Notes under the pieces: model-generated | What the model saw: the letters and a program-made list of their open reading frames with translations, nothing else | Told to the model about the DNA's origin: nothing | Databases searched by the model: none | Position numbers and translations under genes: made by a program | Source of the DNA: Massospora cicadina | Taxonomy: Eukaryota > Entomophthoromycota > Entomophthoromycetes > Entomophthorales > Entomophthoraceae | Reading direction: 5' to 3' | DNA: 64,000 nt | Assembly (NCBI GenBank): GCA_022478985.1 | Contig: JAKSZP010009480.1 | Span: forward strand, 50,987 to 114,986 | Shown: piece after piece, positions 1-11,073 of the stretch | Position numbering within the stretch: the first letter of the stretch is position 1 | Layout: each line of letters starts with the position of its first letter

Positions 1-137
1 GAAAATTTTGTAATTGGTTTGACCAACCATCAGTTATATTATTATTTTACTTTATTTATATCTTGGCTAATAGTTAGAGAGGTTCAATTGATGGTATAGA
101 TTATCTTTCCACTTGAGCTCTACTTTAAGGTAGTTGC
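1..137 (+). mobile_element. 3' tail of a C-family element (C0)
   Basis: This stretch matches two other places in the window, 23811-23897 and 32184-32262. All three share a GTTTGACCAA-type block followed by an AT-rich run and GAGGTTCA. In the intact element C the same sequence is the end of the integrase frame and 3' untranslated region, about 55 bp before the 3' LTR. Here GAGGTTCA ends at 88 and an LTR of the same family begins at 138. The body of this element lies to the left of the window. Confidence 0.6.
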
Positions 138-754
138 TGATATTGTATTGATTTACTGTAAGCAAAATCTCTGAGTCTGTAATTTATTAAATATTATGCT
201 AGTATATAAAAACCTTAATATCATCAACGAAACTAATTTCCTTAAATTATTGAACTTCCAAAGTCCAAGCCATTGATTGTAATGCTTCTTTATATTACGT
301 TAGTCATAATTTTCTAATTTGCCCCGCAATGGCATAATATCTTTTTAGGATTTTATACTAATAAGGCATCTGCCAAGTTCTTAATTGGTTTGAGTACCAT
401 TACTATTATAGGAATATCTATTGCTCTAAATAATTGGTTCCTTAATCAAGTTTAGATACTTTCTGTATATTCCCCTTTCTTGAGTGCTGCTTGGTAGCCT
501 GATATGCATCAATAAAAACTTGGGAGATGAGAAAAGCATATCTGAGGAAAATTGTCATCTGAATGGGTCTTTCTTCCACTCATGGCTACCCTGAGCTTAT
601 GAATAAGAAACCTTAAAGAGAGCTTGATCCTCTTGCATTATTTAAAACTACAGTATGCTCCTTTTGTATTCAAAATAAAAACTGGGTTCTGTTATACACT
701 TTTTGGTGTACGTTTTGTCAGGTTACTATTCTCAAACAGTACATTACATTTTTT
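138..754 (+). repeat. LTR0 of the C array, first part (interrupted by element B)
   Basis: An old, diverged copy of the C-family LTR. It starts TGATATTGTATTG, aligning with TGATACTTTACCATTG at 24768 and 32319. It is broken at 755-759 by element B and resumes at 17455-17502, ending TTTCAACA as in LTR2. The two parts add up to about 665 bp against 648 and 647 bp for the other copies. The short ORF at 703-948 is a chance frame across the B junction. Confidence 0.6.
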
Positions 755-759
755 GTATC

Positions 760-1357
760 TGTAGAACTTTGTCATCTTGCTTAAGGTCAGAGCCTTTGAA
801 GGGCTGTTTAATTAATATTCAAATGCAATTCCAGAAAAATCTCTTAGGGACATGTTTCCCAAGGCAATTATCTCTTAGTATAAGTACTTTGTGGAGGCGA
901 TCTCTGTTAGTGGAACAAGAAAAAATACCCACTAGAAAAAATAACTAGGAAATCTGAAGGTACTTTTATTAATCAGAACTTATGGGTATTTATAGGCTGC
1001 TGAGGTATTTGGGATCACCTAGAAGGAGCTTGGAGAAATAATCACAATAAACTTAGGTAAGGAGACCTCTTTGATTATGTGGCGAAATACAAAGGCTTTC
1101 TTTGAAATCAACTCTCCTTTGCCAGAGTGGCAGATTGTGTGAACCTCCGAGTGGCAATACCTATAATAGTTGAGTGGGTGTCTTTGCTAGTTGAATTGCA
1201 GATCCTCAAGGGTTTGAATTTATTTTCGCCCTTTTGGGAGTTATTGTTTGAGTCCATCACAATACTCATTCAATTGGTGAGGTCTCTTTAATTATTGTGT
1301 GATTCAGATCATGGTTAAAACTGGCCCTTTTTCATCAAATTCTCAAAATTTCCAACA
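760..1357 (-). repeat. 3' LTR of element B
   Basis: Direct repeat of 16845-17449, alignable end to end, about three quarters identical by eye. The shared core includes a GTACTTTTATTA-type stretch and GGGATCRCCTAG. Ends are TG...CA. The ORF at 703-948 overlaps its left edge and is not a gene. Confidence 0.85.
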
Positions 1358-1372
1358 ATGCCCCCTCAAGAA
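1358..1372 (-). other. Polypurine tract of element B
   Basis: On the minus strand CTTGAGGGGGCAT lies directly upstream of the 3' LTR start TGTTGG. This is where a plus-strand DNA primer is expected, and it agrees with the minus orientation of B. Confidence 0.7.
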
Positions 1373-1399
1373 CTTGCCGACTAGAGACATAATTTTGGA

Positions 1400-2540
1400 G
1401 GAATCTAGGATTAACATGATTTAGAATGTCCTCAACTTTATAGAGGCAATAGAAATTTTAGGATCCCATTAATAAATCACCTGTTATGGACCTGACCACA
1501 TAGTGTCAAGTTTATGAATTTATCTTTTGGTCTGGTGATGATAGAATAAGACTAGATCCCCTAATTGGAATTCAGACAGGACCCGCCGCTGTGGATTCCG
1601 CTTATCAGCTTCCCTTTATCAAATAGTACTTATGTATCTAGTGGTTAAGCGCTTGTAACCTAAATGATTCGTTGGCCAATTTTGCATGGCTAATTCAGTG
1701 GTTTCTGGCGTAGAAGTATCAAGTATAGGCTGTAAATTAAAGGGCATTATTGATTCTCAACCATAAAGATCTTAGAAAAGTGACATTTGGATAATTTGAT
1801 GATAGCTAACTTGATAATCAAACAAGGTTGCTGGTAAGTATTATTCAATCTTGAAGGATCAGATGAAGCCATCTTGTGAAGGATGGAAACTAAGGAACCG
1901 TTTGCTCGCTCCACAGCTCTTTTGGTAACCAGATTATCAGGTGTTAAAAAATAAAAACCCATTAGAGAATTAAGATCGGCAACCACACTGGAAATAAAAT
2001 TTGTACTATTGTCAGATAGCAGAACCTTGGGACTGCCATAGGGATTATAGACCTGCTTCAACAGGAATAATTTGGCTGCTTTGAGAGTTGGGGAGGCAAC
2101 TGAGATAACCTCAACCCATCTTGTAAAGTGATCAATGACGAGAATGTTAAAATGGTGAACTTACATCGCCATAGGCAGGGGTCCAATAATATAGATAATA
2201 ACTGTAGCAAATGGGGCCGTGGGGTCCATGAGGTGATGCTGGTATATAGGATAGGGTGGCTTCCAATTTTCACAAGTGAAGCATGTATCAACAACATCCT
2301 GGAATGTCTCTAACATTTCTTCACCTTAGTATTAGTCTTTCAGCCATTGATGAGTTTTCTTCACTGCGCTGTGCCCCATGGCAACATGAACCTCCAGAGC
2401 CGGTTTTTCTAAGAAGAGGGTCAGACATGGTAGCCAAGAGGTCCCACCATGCTTATATAACAATCCGTTTTTTAATCTGGTTTGAGCATTCATCTGCTTT
2501 ATGCGCTGTTGCGTCATTGATGTTTCATGGCTCCACTTTT
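1400..2540 (-). pseudogene. Element B integrase remnant
   Basis: Integrase joins the cDNA ends to host DNA. Fragments on the minus strand run from 2517 to 1747. The N-terminal zinc-binding piece shows GHSAVKKTHQWLKD. The catalytic core shows a DHFTRWVEV strand and LLSDNSTNF with the second catalytic Asp. Near the C-terminal side is AVERANGSL, which carries the catalytic Glu. The first catalytic Asp appears to be Tyr in the preserved IIGPLP stretch. Pieces fall in different frames with stops between. Core motifs resemble those of J (41340-42174) and C (31260-31620), so B, C and J belong to related non-chromodomain lineages. It cannot encode a working enzyme. Confidence 0.75.
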
Positions 2541-3262
2541 CCGTTTTTGCAATGCGCTTATAGATATAGTCCTCTTAGAAAGCATAAAGGCCAAGATAGG
2601 CAATTGGGACAACCTGTCAGCGTTTTAGTGTATCATCCACGCGTAGTGTACTATTAAGAAGTCGTAATTCTGGAGCTTAGGGGCCCATCAGGCAATCGTC
2701 TGTCCAGGTCTTTCATCTGTTGTAACCACCATAGTGAGGCATGGTCCATCACTATGGTGAAACATTTCCCGCATGAAAGAGGCAGAAATGGTTGATGTCC
2801 AATAATATGGCTAGACACTCATGTTTGGTCATACTTTACTTTCGTTCTGCTTGTGTTTACGTCTTAATAAAGCAATATATGGGGTTTCAACTTGGATTTC
2901 ATCCAATTGAGCTAAAATGGCCCCCATAGCCGAATTGCTAAAATCAGTAAACAAAACGAAGGGTTTTTCAAACTCAGGATGTACCAAAATAAGGGCCATA
3001 GTCAGGGCTTTTCATAAGACATCTAAAGACTGCTGTTGGGAATCCTCCCATCATAAAGGAACCTCTTTATGGATGAGGTAGGTTAGTGGCTTGGAGATCT
3101 CAGCTAAGTGCAGTATAAATTGTTGGAAGTACCCAACCATGCCAAGAAAAAACATGTAAGTCATGCAAATTTCTGGGTTAAGTCGTCTTCTTGATAGCAG
3201 TCATCTTGTCAAGTAAGGCCAAATTTCTTTTGTGGGTGAATTTATGATTAAGGAATTCTATC
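2541..3262 (-). pseudogene. Element B RNase H remnant
   Basis: RNase H degrades the RNA strand of the RNA:DNA hybrid. On the minus strand around 2870-3010 one frame reads FVLFTDFSNSAMGAILAQL, the first RNase H strand with its catalytic Asp kept. The rest of the domain, toward 2541, is too eroded to follow. It sits between RT (3263-3640) and the integrase zinc finger, the standard pol order. Several + strand ORFs here are shadows. Confidence 0.55.
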
Positions 3263-3640
3263 TCAATCAAAATAACATTTAGTGGACTTTAATATCAACA
3301 CAGCAGAGTCTAGCTGTTCGAATATGTCATTGAAGTGAGCCAAATGCTGGTCAAACATGCGCAAAGTTACAGTTACATTGTCCAGATAGACTAGCACACA
3401 TAACATCTTCAGGTTCCCTAAAAGGCAGTCCATGGCCTTCTGGAAGATGGCCAGGGCGTTGCACAGCCCCTGAGGCATGCAAGTGGTTTTGAATAAAACT
3501 TCACTTGCTATAAGCGCACAATTCTCTCAGTAATCTGGTGCAAGCTTGATTTTCCAGTACACGCTGGCAAGATCCATCATGGAGAAAAAGTGATACTTAA
3601 TTAAGAGGCGTAAGAAGTCATCAAACCTAGATAGCAAGTA
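3263..3640 (-). pseudogene. Element B reverse transcriptase, C-terminal half
   Basis: Reverse transcriptase palm motifs on the minus strand: a SMMDLASVYWKIKLAP-like catalytic strand, MPQGLCNALAIFQKAMD, and the active-site motif VYLDN at 3377-3388. The family motif is YxDD, so the second Asp has become Asn (GAC AAT). The N-terminal half of the same RT is at 13392-13760. Element A1 separates the two halves between KDS and RFDDFL, residues that are adjacent in intact RTs. This is the clearest protein-level proof that A1 lies inside B. Confidence 0.85.
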
Positions 3641-5047
3641 TGTCATGAAAGCGGCAGATTAAGTTTAGACTGACCTGCCAGTCAGGATGCAAAAATTTCA
3701 AAAGACGAGCCAGAATGCCAAGGGCACTGCTGCTCAAACGATGTTTAAATGGGATAGGAGATAAGTACCCAATGAGCGCTGATAGGCCACAAATGAAAAA
3801 GCAACCTGGCAATAAACCAGGCTTTTACTTCCTCAGGACTCATGGGCATGGGCGTAGGAAGATGTAGAGCCAGATTGTGTGGTTTGTTTATCCCCAAAAA
3901 GAACTGGGTATGGTAACATTGGCAAGGGTGTAGATCTTTGCTTGTAGCGGGATATATTTGTTCATAAAATGCTAAATCCTGGTGGCGGATTGCCTTGCTG
4001 ATTAGGAAAATTTTAGTTAGTACTATAACATAGTGGTCCCAGTTGACTGCAGAAGGCAATAAGGTCACCAACATGACCATTATGACCAAGTCAAAGCTTG
4101 CCCTGTAATTCCATATTAGGTGTATCATAGGGTTCTGGAAAAGAACATTCTAAATAAAATAAATGGGTTTGGCTTAAAAATTTATTTAAATTAACATAAA
4201 GGTAATCAACTTTCAACTTTCCAGTGTGGTATGACTGTTTAAATGGTCTATTGATTGGGGGATAGCTTATAAATGCGCGGGATTAGGGCCCCCAAGTTTT
4301 GACCTAACCTGGCGGAACTTTGAGAGAGGAAACCAAACTAATTGAAAATAACTTTGAAAGTGTCAGGTCGGGCCAAGCCATTATTAATTCATTCATGGTT
4401 GCCCAAATTGCAGATTTGCCACAGTTACGATGGTTTAAGTGACAGCGTCTTGCCTGAATGGTAATGAGAGCCTCCCAGAGCTAAACCCCACGTAAGGAAG
4501 GTCTCAAGAAGTTTGGAACGGGTTTGGGACGCCCAACCTCCCTGCACCTGATTGCTCTGGCATCTATTTTGGTATGCGGAATTTTCCAGACTGAGATTTT
4601 GACTCTATCAGGGATAATTCAATGCTGACAGCTACCTTTTCTGAAGACCCAATGATGTTAGCGAGTTTTGCCAAAGGTTTTTTACTGTTAGCATTACTTA
4701 CCAAAGGTGCACGTCTGTCAGGCTTTGCTAATGGTTAAATGCTGTCAGCCTTTGGGTGCAAAAGGCTTGTTGCTGTCAGTCAAATTCTTATCCTTTGCCC
4801 TATGTGGTGCCAATCTCCTGACAACCTGACAGAAATTTACTCAATCCACTATACCAAAACCCAGTTTGTTAGTACAGGGATAGGTGGCGGAATTCTCAAA
4901 GGGTAATCAGTGACTTACTGCTCGTCCCCCCACTTGGGCGAGGTCGCCTTGGGAGACGAGGGGGCCTCTGGCCTTCTCAGACCATTTTTGAATGGGAAAG
5001 GGAATTTCACCTGGTTCAAGTGGAGGGGAAGCTCCCCTAGACTTACA
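3641..5047 (-). repeat. 3' LTR of element A1
   Basis: About 1407 bp, aligning with 11074-13391 minus M2, and with LTRs at 54457-55722 and 57591-58735. The minus-strand start TGTAAGTCTAGGGGAGC lies next to a purine tract. The right ~400 bp contains short repeated blocks around CTGTCAG/CTGTTAGC, visible again at 12065-12240 in the partner. Small ORFs inside (3627-3812, 3745-4128, 4910-5128) are LTR sequence, not genes. Confidence 0.82.
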
Positions 5048-5066
5048 TTATCCTTCTCTTTTCCTA
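5048..5066 (-). other. Polypurine tract of A1
   Basis: Minus strand GGAAAAGAGAAGGATAA immediately precedes TGTAAGTC. Matching tracts precede the same LTR start in A2 (62477-62495) and A3 (55723-55740). Confidence 0.8.
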
Positions 5067-5104
5067 GAAAAGGAAATGCTATCACTGGGAAGCTAGGAGA
5101 GGGC

Positions 5105-5420
5105 CACAATTTTATGGGCCTTAGGTAACTTGATCGCCATCATCGTCATGATCTTTGAGTGAAGGCGAGGAGCATCAGGGCAGGTAGCAAAAAAAGTGTT
5201 GGCAAGCTCCTAACAGTTAGTACAACCCCAAGCGCCAACCAAGCCTTTCTTGTAGGTCAGTTAGCCTTTCCAACGACTAAATATTGAACTGGTTGGAGTG
5301 AGCTTCAGGAATCCAAAAATGGCGTCAACTTCAGTTTCTTCTGCTTCCTCAATCATGATGGGCTCAGGTTCTGACAGGATTTCCCCTTTGAGCAGGGATA
5401 ACTGTGATACATGATACATG
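5105..5420 (-). pseudogene. A1 integrase tail and chromodomain remnant
   Basis: The minus strand gives a LVEEDLGNNAFR-type integrase C-terminal beta segment. It is followed, with frame changes, by VDAIFGFLK, FSRWKG and a TCPDAPRL end. A2 has the same order: VEEDLGNGAF, QYLVAWKEY, FHESYPDAP. In chromoviruses this terminal chromodomain binds modified histones or heterochromatin proteins and biases integration. The hydrophobic YLVxWKG core is recognisable only in part here. The purine tract and 3' LTR follow directly. Confidence 0.65.
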
Positions 5421-6690
5421 ATAGACACGATTTTGCTTCCCGTGGTCCATAAATTTCCAGCGGAAGGCGTTATTTCCCAGGTCCTCTTCTACCAAATGGG
5501 AGCCTGGCCGGTGCTGTGAACTTGCGCTAGGGTACCTGCATGTGCAAGTGTTGCATGTCTATCATGACGTGTGAACCTACCTTTATTTCATGCGTTGGGA
5601 GCCACTTCTGATCTACAAACCGTTTATAATGCTTATGGTTTTGGTCAAGTGCTCCTGAACCAATAAAAGTGCGGTATAAGTATGCTGAGCAGGTCAGCTA
5701 CAGCAGGTATCTCTGGGAGATGGCATGGGCTAACTAAAAATGATGTGTTATGCCACAAGATAGCTTCATATGAGGTGAAGCATGTGGATGAATGAGTTCC
5801 ATTATTGTATGCAAACTTGTGGGTGGAAGGTCATCCGCCCAGATATCACGAGAGCGGCTGCAGCATAGCACCGCAGATAATGTTTTAAAATTTGGTTAAC
5901 TAACTTAGTTTAGATATCCAACTGAGGATGGTACGCAATGGAGCAGCAGGGCGTAACCTTTAAAAACCGCCAAGAGTTTGTTACAAGACCACGCCATATA
6001 TTGGGTCCTGCAGTCGCTGATGATTTCCTGCGGGAGTCTAAACATAGAAAACACATGCCTCACTAATAGGCGGGCAGCTTCTTTGGAGTTTATGGTGGAG
6101 GAGCATGGGATAAACAAGGAAATTAGTGAAGCAGTCTATGATCACCATGACCACTTTGAACCCATTGGAGCTGAGTAACTCAACAATAAAGTCCACAGAC
6201 TCTGACGTCCGCAGCCCCTCTGCCTTCTATAAGGGGTGGAGGAGACCATTACTACCAGACCAGTCTGATTTGGACTTTGAACAAATTATGCAGTTGGCGA
6301 TCTATGCTGGAACATCCTTCAACAGTCCTTGTTATTAAAAGGTACGCTTTACTAAATCTATGCATTTCTTGTTCCCCAAGTGACCAACTGCAGGGAGATC
6401 GTGATAAGCTTAGCTGACTTTGGCTTGGAGGAGGGAAGGGGCCCACAATTATGAACTAAACTGGATAAGCTCCTTGGCCAGAGATTAAAGAAATACTTGG
6501 AAGTTGGAAGGGACAACTGCTCCAAAAGTTCCGTCCTTTCTGCACATGCCATCTGTGCTGCTAAAGCCACGAAACCAAAGGCGCATCCGTACCTAAATCT
6601 GCTATAAAAAACCATGGGAGAAATATGGTCAGTATTTAGTTGATTAATTAAATGTGACACGATCCTCCCCATTTGATTAAGCTGCAAAGG
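5421..6690 (-). pseudogene. A1 integrase remnant
   Basis: Minus-strand integrase core split over several frames. The segment at 5905-6117 reads HVFSMFRLPQEIISD, ending in the second catalytic Asp. Upstream are VDFIVELLSSNGFKVVMVII with the first Asp region and a CIICSKSKSDWSGSNGLLHPL zinc-finger exit, close to A2 (61250-61330). The later core with the catalytic Glu is degraded. An upstream linker (6358-6687) matches the RNase H-IN connector of A2. Several nonsense codons and frameshifts make it a relic. Confidence 0.78.
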
Positions 6691-7121
6691 GGGTGATTGT
6701 GACTCAAAAAGTCGGGGAGAAAATTCAATGTACTCTTCACATATTCGTAACTGAATTGATGCACAAGTCTTAGTAGATTTTTACCTGACGGTGCACAAAC
6801 TTCTATGGCTTGCGGAAATATAGGAGAGCTTAGTGATTAATAAGTACAGTAAACTCGTGTTGAGCACCCTGTAAGAGACACCACGAGTGGGTCAAGGCAC
6901 ACGCCATGGCTGCCAACTTCTTTTCATAGATGGTCCAAGATTGCTCTGTGGAGGAAAAATTTCAAGAAAAATTATGCAAGGGGGTTCCAACCCATCATAA
7001 TCTTGGAGCAGGACAGTCCCCACAACGGCAGATAATGCATTGCACTCTAAAATGTAGGGTTTGGAGGGTTATTTACTATAGAATGGGAGGTGACAAGAAC
7101 ACATTTTTAATTAGATTGAAT
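6691..7121 (-). pseudogene. A1 RNase H, C-terminal part
   Basis: Minus-strand continuation of RNase H after the M1 insertion. One frame reads ECNALSAVVGTVL, the first catalytic strand. The Asp of the usual C-D-A-S motif is Asn (AAT at 7039-7041). Further on EKKLAAMACALTH carries the catalytic Glu, followed by a LLQGAQHEFTVL strand. The N-terminal part, ending TPECQQA, is at 8027-8221. The two parts join across the GCCTG duplication of M1. Confidence 0.75.
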
Positions 7122-7126
7122 GCCTG

Positions 7127-8021
7127 TATTATGGTTTGAGGATGACATAATTGTGGAACCAACAGCAAGGACAAATTTTCACGTCAGGAGGACAAAAGGG
7201 TGAAGTTGGATGGCCTTCCTGACATCAAGAATACCCTGGACCAAAGCTGGGTTAAGGCGACATATGCCCAGGTTGGTCCTGGGGATGTCTGAGAAGTTTG
7301 GCCCTGCGTTACAGCAGACGCATTAGGATGAACCAGCTATACAAATAATAACGACGGTTTTCTTTAGTTGCTTGGTGAACGGGGTCTCAAAACCCATTTG
7401 TTTTTTAAGATTTCCAGCTCAGGTCGGCCACGCCTTCAATTCATAACCAAGTTTATTTGATTGCTAGTAACAGTAAACTTCCTGATGGAAGTGTGCGCTT
7501 ATTGGTGCACCTGGTCTTAGCACCGCTTCCATCAATAGATGATTCCCCAAATTTTGCTTAAATTTGTTTACTCAACACCAACCTTTCTTTTTGGTTGACT
7601 TCCTCCTTAATAACCCTTGTTAGCTTACGTTTTCTTTATGTTAACTTGGGAGAACCTGTGCACACACCTCTTTATGGAGGTCTCACACAAAATTAGCCAT
7701 TTGAATTGCACAAGTGTAACTCTCTCATCTGGTGCACCGCTGGGCCGCCTTGTCCCCCTTCAGACCGGGGCACCCTTGCTTTTCAGCCCAGATCACCGTT
7801 TGTATATGGACTCCACTTTGAGGTCCATCCAATCCTTGTTGTTTGTTTGATATCTATTGTTTTATACCTCGTTAAACGCCCTCACCCTAAGTTACTTTAG
7901 CTCCAGTACCCTCTGCGGGGCTCTTCTCACCTCAGTACTGATGACTAGTTCCTTGTAGTTGGGGCTTTGCACCATGCAACACCTCGCTGGGAACTGAAGA
8001 GTTATAGACAATCTTCTTACA
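7127..8021 (+). repeat. Solo LTR M1
   Basis: An 895-bp LTR of family M flanked by GCCTG at 7122-7126 and 8022-8026, inserted in the A1 RNase H frame. It aligns along its whole length with M2 (12425-13306, opposite strand), M3 (26927-27822, opposite strand) and M4 (36631-37492). The left end is damaged: a TG pair seems lost next to the TSD, so the LTR now starts TATTATGG. No internal region is present, so it is the product of LTR-LTR recombination. The ORFs 7617-7850 and 7706-7900 match frames in the other M copies. Confidence 0.82.
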
Positions 8022-8026
8022 GCCTG

Positions 8027-8221
8027 CTGGCACTCAGGCGTCAGAAGAAAGAAACATTTTTCCCATAAGTGGATGCTTTGATGCGGTCAACTGCAAAAGT
8101 GCAAAGAAGATCTTTTTCAGAAAATTCATGGTGCCCAAAAAACTTCTCAATTGATTCTGAGTCATAAGGGTTGGCCACTCGCAGATAAATCCAATTTGCC
8201 GGGTGGAATGATGAACTCATC
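8027..8221 (-). pseudogene. A1 RT/RNase H junction segment
   Basis: The minus strand between D1 and M1 encodes the connector after RT, ending LTPECQQA. It aligns with A2 at 60220-60420 (KLYAIRKWPT ... WTPKCQQAF). Its left edge joins 6691-7121 across M1 and its right edge joins the RT across D1. The frame contains stops. Confidence 0.75.
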
Positions 8222-8902
8222 TGTTGGATTTTAGTAAAATAAAAATCTCACTGGTGCGTTGTGGGCCTAAATTCCTAAAATTCAGAAGATTATCACCACT
8301 TTTAAAAACAATTAATTACAAAATTTATAAAAACTTAAGCTGTATGGCTTTTTAGTGGCGGTAAGGGGAAAAAGAACCCTTTAGATATCTAGCAGCTTAA
8401 TATCTAGACAATATTGAGGTTTGAAGGGAAATCAATGTAAAGTTCAGATTGCTTAGTAATGTCCAAATTAGGGAATGTGGAGATTTGACCTATAAGAACT
8501 CAGGATACTCTCCTCGCTTTTGCAGAAAGGCAGAAGAAAGTTGATTGCTGGTAGGATATATCCATGAGGCAAAAATTTTATAAATTTACTCAATCATTAG
8601 GAACAAAAAAATTTTCACCCTGTGGAACCCCTTCCAACCCTATAAAAGAGGCTGGTCTCCGCAGTGTTGGTTGTACTAGAATTGCTGTAAGAAGAGAATT
8701 GACCTCAGAAGGGCTCCCCAGATTTGGCCGACAATTTGGTGCAATCTGACCGCCCAAACTCATGTTAATTACCCAAGTATTAATAGAAGTGTTACCCTAA
8801 TTTTGAGGTTCCACCAGCAATCTACCAGGGTCTTTTTGCTGATATTTTTATTTTTCCTCTGAATCACTCTTACTATTACATTGGACTTTTAATTGTCAGA
8901 CA
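8222..8902 (+). repeat. Solo LTR D1
   Basis: A 681-bp LTR (TGTTGG...CAGACA) flanked by TCATC (8217-8221) and CCATC (8903-8907), a 4/5 TSD. It interrupts the A1 RT between LKDG and the following connector; A2 reads LNDGYAILPNK there. It aligns with D2 at 23898-24711 over most of its length, including CACTGGTGCGTT near the start and a TTGG..AATTGT..ACA end. The strand label is only the orientation in which the TG end is at the left. Confidence 0.78.
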
Positions 8903-9600
8903 CCATCCTTTAAGACGAGATTACCCAAGAAGGTGACTTCCTCCCAATAAAATTACATTTTGGCGGCTTGAAAAAAAAACCATCCTTATTCAGGGCAGCC
9001 ACCAACGGATTTAAGTCTTTCACACGTTGTTTGTTAGAGGGTAAGTGACCCAGGATATCATCAATATGTGACCGTGCAGGTGAATTGTAGATCACTTAGC
9101 ACACTATCAATCATCCTTTGGAGCGTTGTGGGCGCGTTCTTAACCCAAAAACATTAGTCAAAATTTTGAATATGCCTCACCTAGTCTGGATAGTGGTAAG
9201 CCATTCTTGACCTTCTGTACCCAAATTTGATTAAAGGCATCAACCAGAACATGGTTCAAAAACATACTCAACTTCACAATCACTTGGCAATTGTTTTTCC
9301 AGTGGCGGTGAGTATGTATTGAGACCATAATATTGTTGAGGTGGCCATAATCCACGCAGTGACAAAGGAAGCCGTCTGCCTTTTAGAAAAAACAATGGGA
9401 GAGGCAACTGTGGATATCTCGTGAAACCAACCCTTATTTAGCTTGTCATATAACCATACATCAAGGGCGTTCTCCTCCGTTATATGTGGGTACAGTGGGC
9501 AGTTTATATTCACCACCTCCATCGTTGTCCAAAAAAAGCAATCAAAATTTGTATATGGGTGAAGGAGGTTAGCCTTTTTGGAATAATTAAAAGCTCTTAT
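8903..9600 (-). pseudogene. A1 reverse transcriptase remnant
   Basis: Minus-strand RT. The 9280-9522 segment reads NINCPLYPHITEENALDVWL and a KLNKGWFHE entry strand, as in A2 at 59590-59700. The 9158-9355 segment covers the YGHLN / NHVLVDAFNQIWV palm region. The 8910-9095 segment has SHIDDILGHLPS. Its active site is HIDD (9057-9068): both aspartates are kept and the Tyr became His. The C-terminal PPKCNF ... VTFLGNLVLKDG follows up to D1. With E, this is one of only two RTs here that keep both catalytic aspartates, but frameshifts make it non-functional. Confidence 0.8.
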
Positions 9601-9759
9601 AGACCATCAACACTGCAGGAAAATCTGTCAGAAGACCTATGGGAGAAAGATGGTTGTAATAGTCCCTCTGCATTGTGTGATAAGATTGTCCAGAATTGGA
9701 AACTCGCCCTCCACCTGGACGTTAGAAAATGATAGCGAGTTTGATTCCAGGTGGATTCT

Positions 9760-10090
9760 CATATGATGATGGCACCACCAACCAACATTTAAATTACTGG
9801 GAACATGAGGTTAGGCATCATCAAGAAGTGATTGCAAAAACTAAACTGGTGAACCAAAAAAGGCACTGGATGCCGTACTTTGAAAGATGGCTGGGAGGCC
9901 AACGATGCAACCAACACCGCTGGCCTCAGGTCCAAAACTAGATCAAGCTGCTGGGCCAACTCCATACTCATAAAGTTTCTCACTGCTTCTTTGTCAACCA
10001 AGGCCTCAAAAGACACCTGGTGTGCCCCAATACTGTATTCATTGGTAAATGAAAGTAGGCGTAATTCTGTTTATTGGCAGAATTAAATTC
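9760..10090 (-). pseudogene. A1 protease remnant
   Basis: Retroviral-type aspartic protease, which cleaves Gag-Pol as a homodimer. The minus strand reads VSFEALVDKEAVRNFMS then MELAQQLDLVLDL and VRHPVPFLVH. It matches A2 at 59080-59260, where the active site is DTGA. Here the motif is DKEA, so only the Asp remains. The preceding YAYFHLPMN strand also matches A2 but in another frame. Confidence 0.8.
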
Positions 10091-11060
10091 AGATGTCAAA
10101 GAAGAGATTGCAACCAAAACAGGGGAAAGAGCGGATTTCTTTATTGGAGTAAAATTATTGTGGACAAGTAGTTGGATCACTTTCTCCTCAAAATCTTCTC
10201 TCATCAACTTAAAGGCAGGTGAGCTGGAGCAATCCAACTCGGGCTCAGGGGTGGCATTGGCCCCCAGAACCAATATGGATACTGATTTGACATCTGGATC
10301 AGAAACAAGGCCAAGTCGGCAAATCCAATCATGAGGGTCATATTTTAGGGTGGTAATTGTGCCGGAGAGCTGCATAAATTGAAGTCTCTGCATTACAAAT
10401 ATAGTTCACTGTCTCCATAGGGGTGGACCAAATAATGTGATGAGCAGGGGCAAATACAACGCAGTTTGGAACATTGCTTGATGTACATCCCAAGAAGATT
10501 CAGCACTGGGGCTTTCTCATGGAATGCTGAGACAAAAGAAGTCATGGGAGGGACTACAGCGTTTATAGAGAATAAATGGAACAGACTTTCAGAATGCGGC
10601 ACAGGGGACCTAAGGCTGCTGACACTATGGTAACAAGTGAGGTGGGATCACCTGCCCAAATGGCATAATGCAAAAGACCTTATACCCGCCGGCGGCTTCA
10701 CCTTCAACCACATCCAAAAAGGCTACGCTCTGATGAGCATTTTTCAGCAAAGAGGCACTGTTCAGTACAGTCATGGACTGCATCTGTACCTTGTCAAGGG
10801 CGTCAAGGGCCTAATTTGCAACCTCATGGGAGGTAACAACTGAATCCACTACTTGAGGGTGGGCTGAAGGGAACGTAGAGGGCAATGGGGCAATATGGTC
10901 ATGGAGGAATTTCTCCAAAGCCATCCAAGAGCTGCTCACAAAATTGGCAGTTAACCAGACAAACAAAGAAAGGCAGGCTACTGACTGCACGTTCATAAGA
11001 TAGATGATGACCACTGCTGCGCCCATCTCAATGAGAAGGGTGTAAATGGCTGGAAACAAT
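10091..11060 (-). pseudogene. A1 gag-like region
   Basis: About 1 kb between protease and 5' LTR with coding-looking minus-strand frames (10393-10602, 10811-11059, and 9980-10393 upstream of PR). The last segment reads SSLTSEFNSANKQ before the protease, as A2 does at 58990-59040. No zinc knuckle was found. Position suggests gag or a gag-PR linker; sequence alone does not prove it. A2 and H have only about 300-360 bp here, so this is the longest gag-like interval in the A/H group. Confidence 0.45.
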
Positions 11061-11073
11061 GTACGGTCAATTA

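Noticed and set aside
703..948. 81-codon ORF near the left end
   Set aside because: It crosses the junction between LTR0 and the 3' LTR of B, so it cannot be an old gene.
8968..8985. Poly(A) run in A1 as another LINE-type insert
   Set aside because: It encodes part of the RT (Phe-Phe-Phe-Lys on the minus strand, matching the family) and has no flanking duplication.
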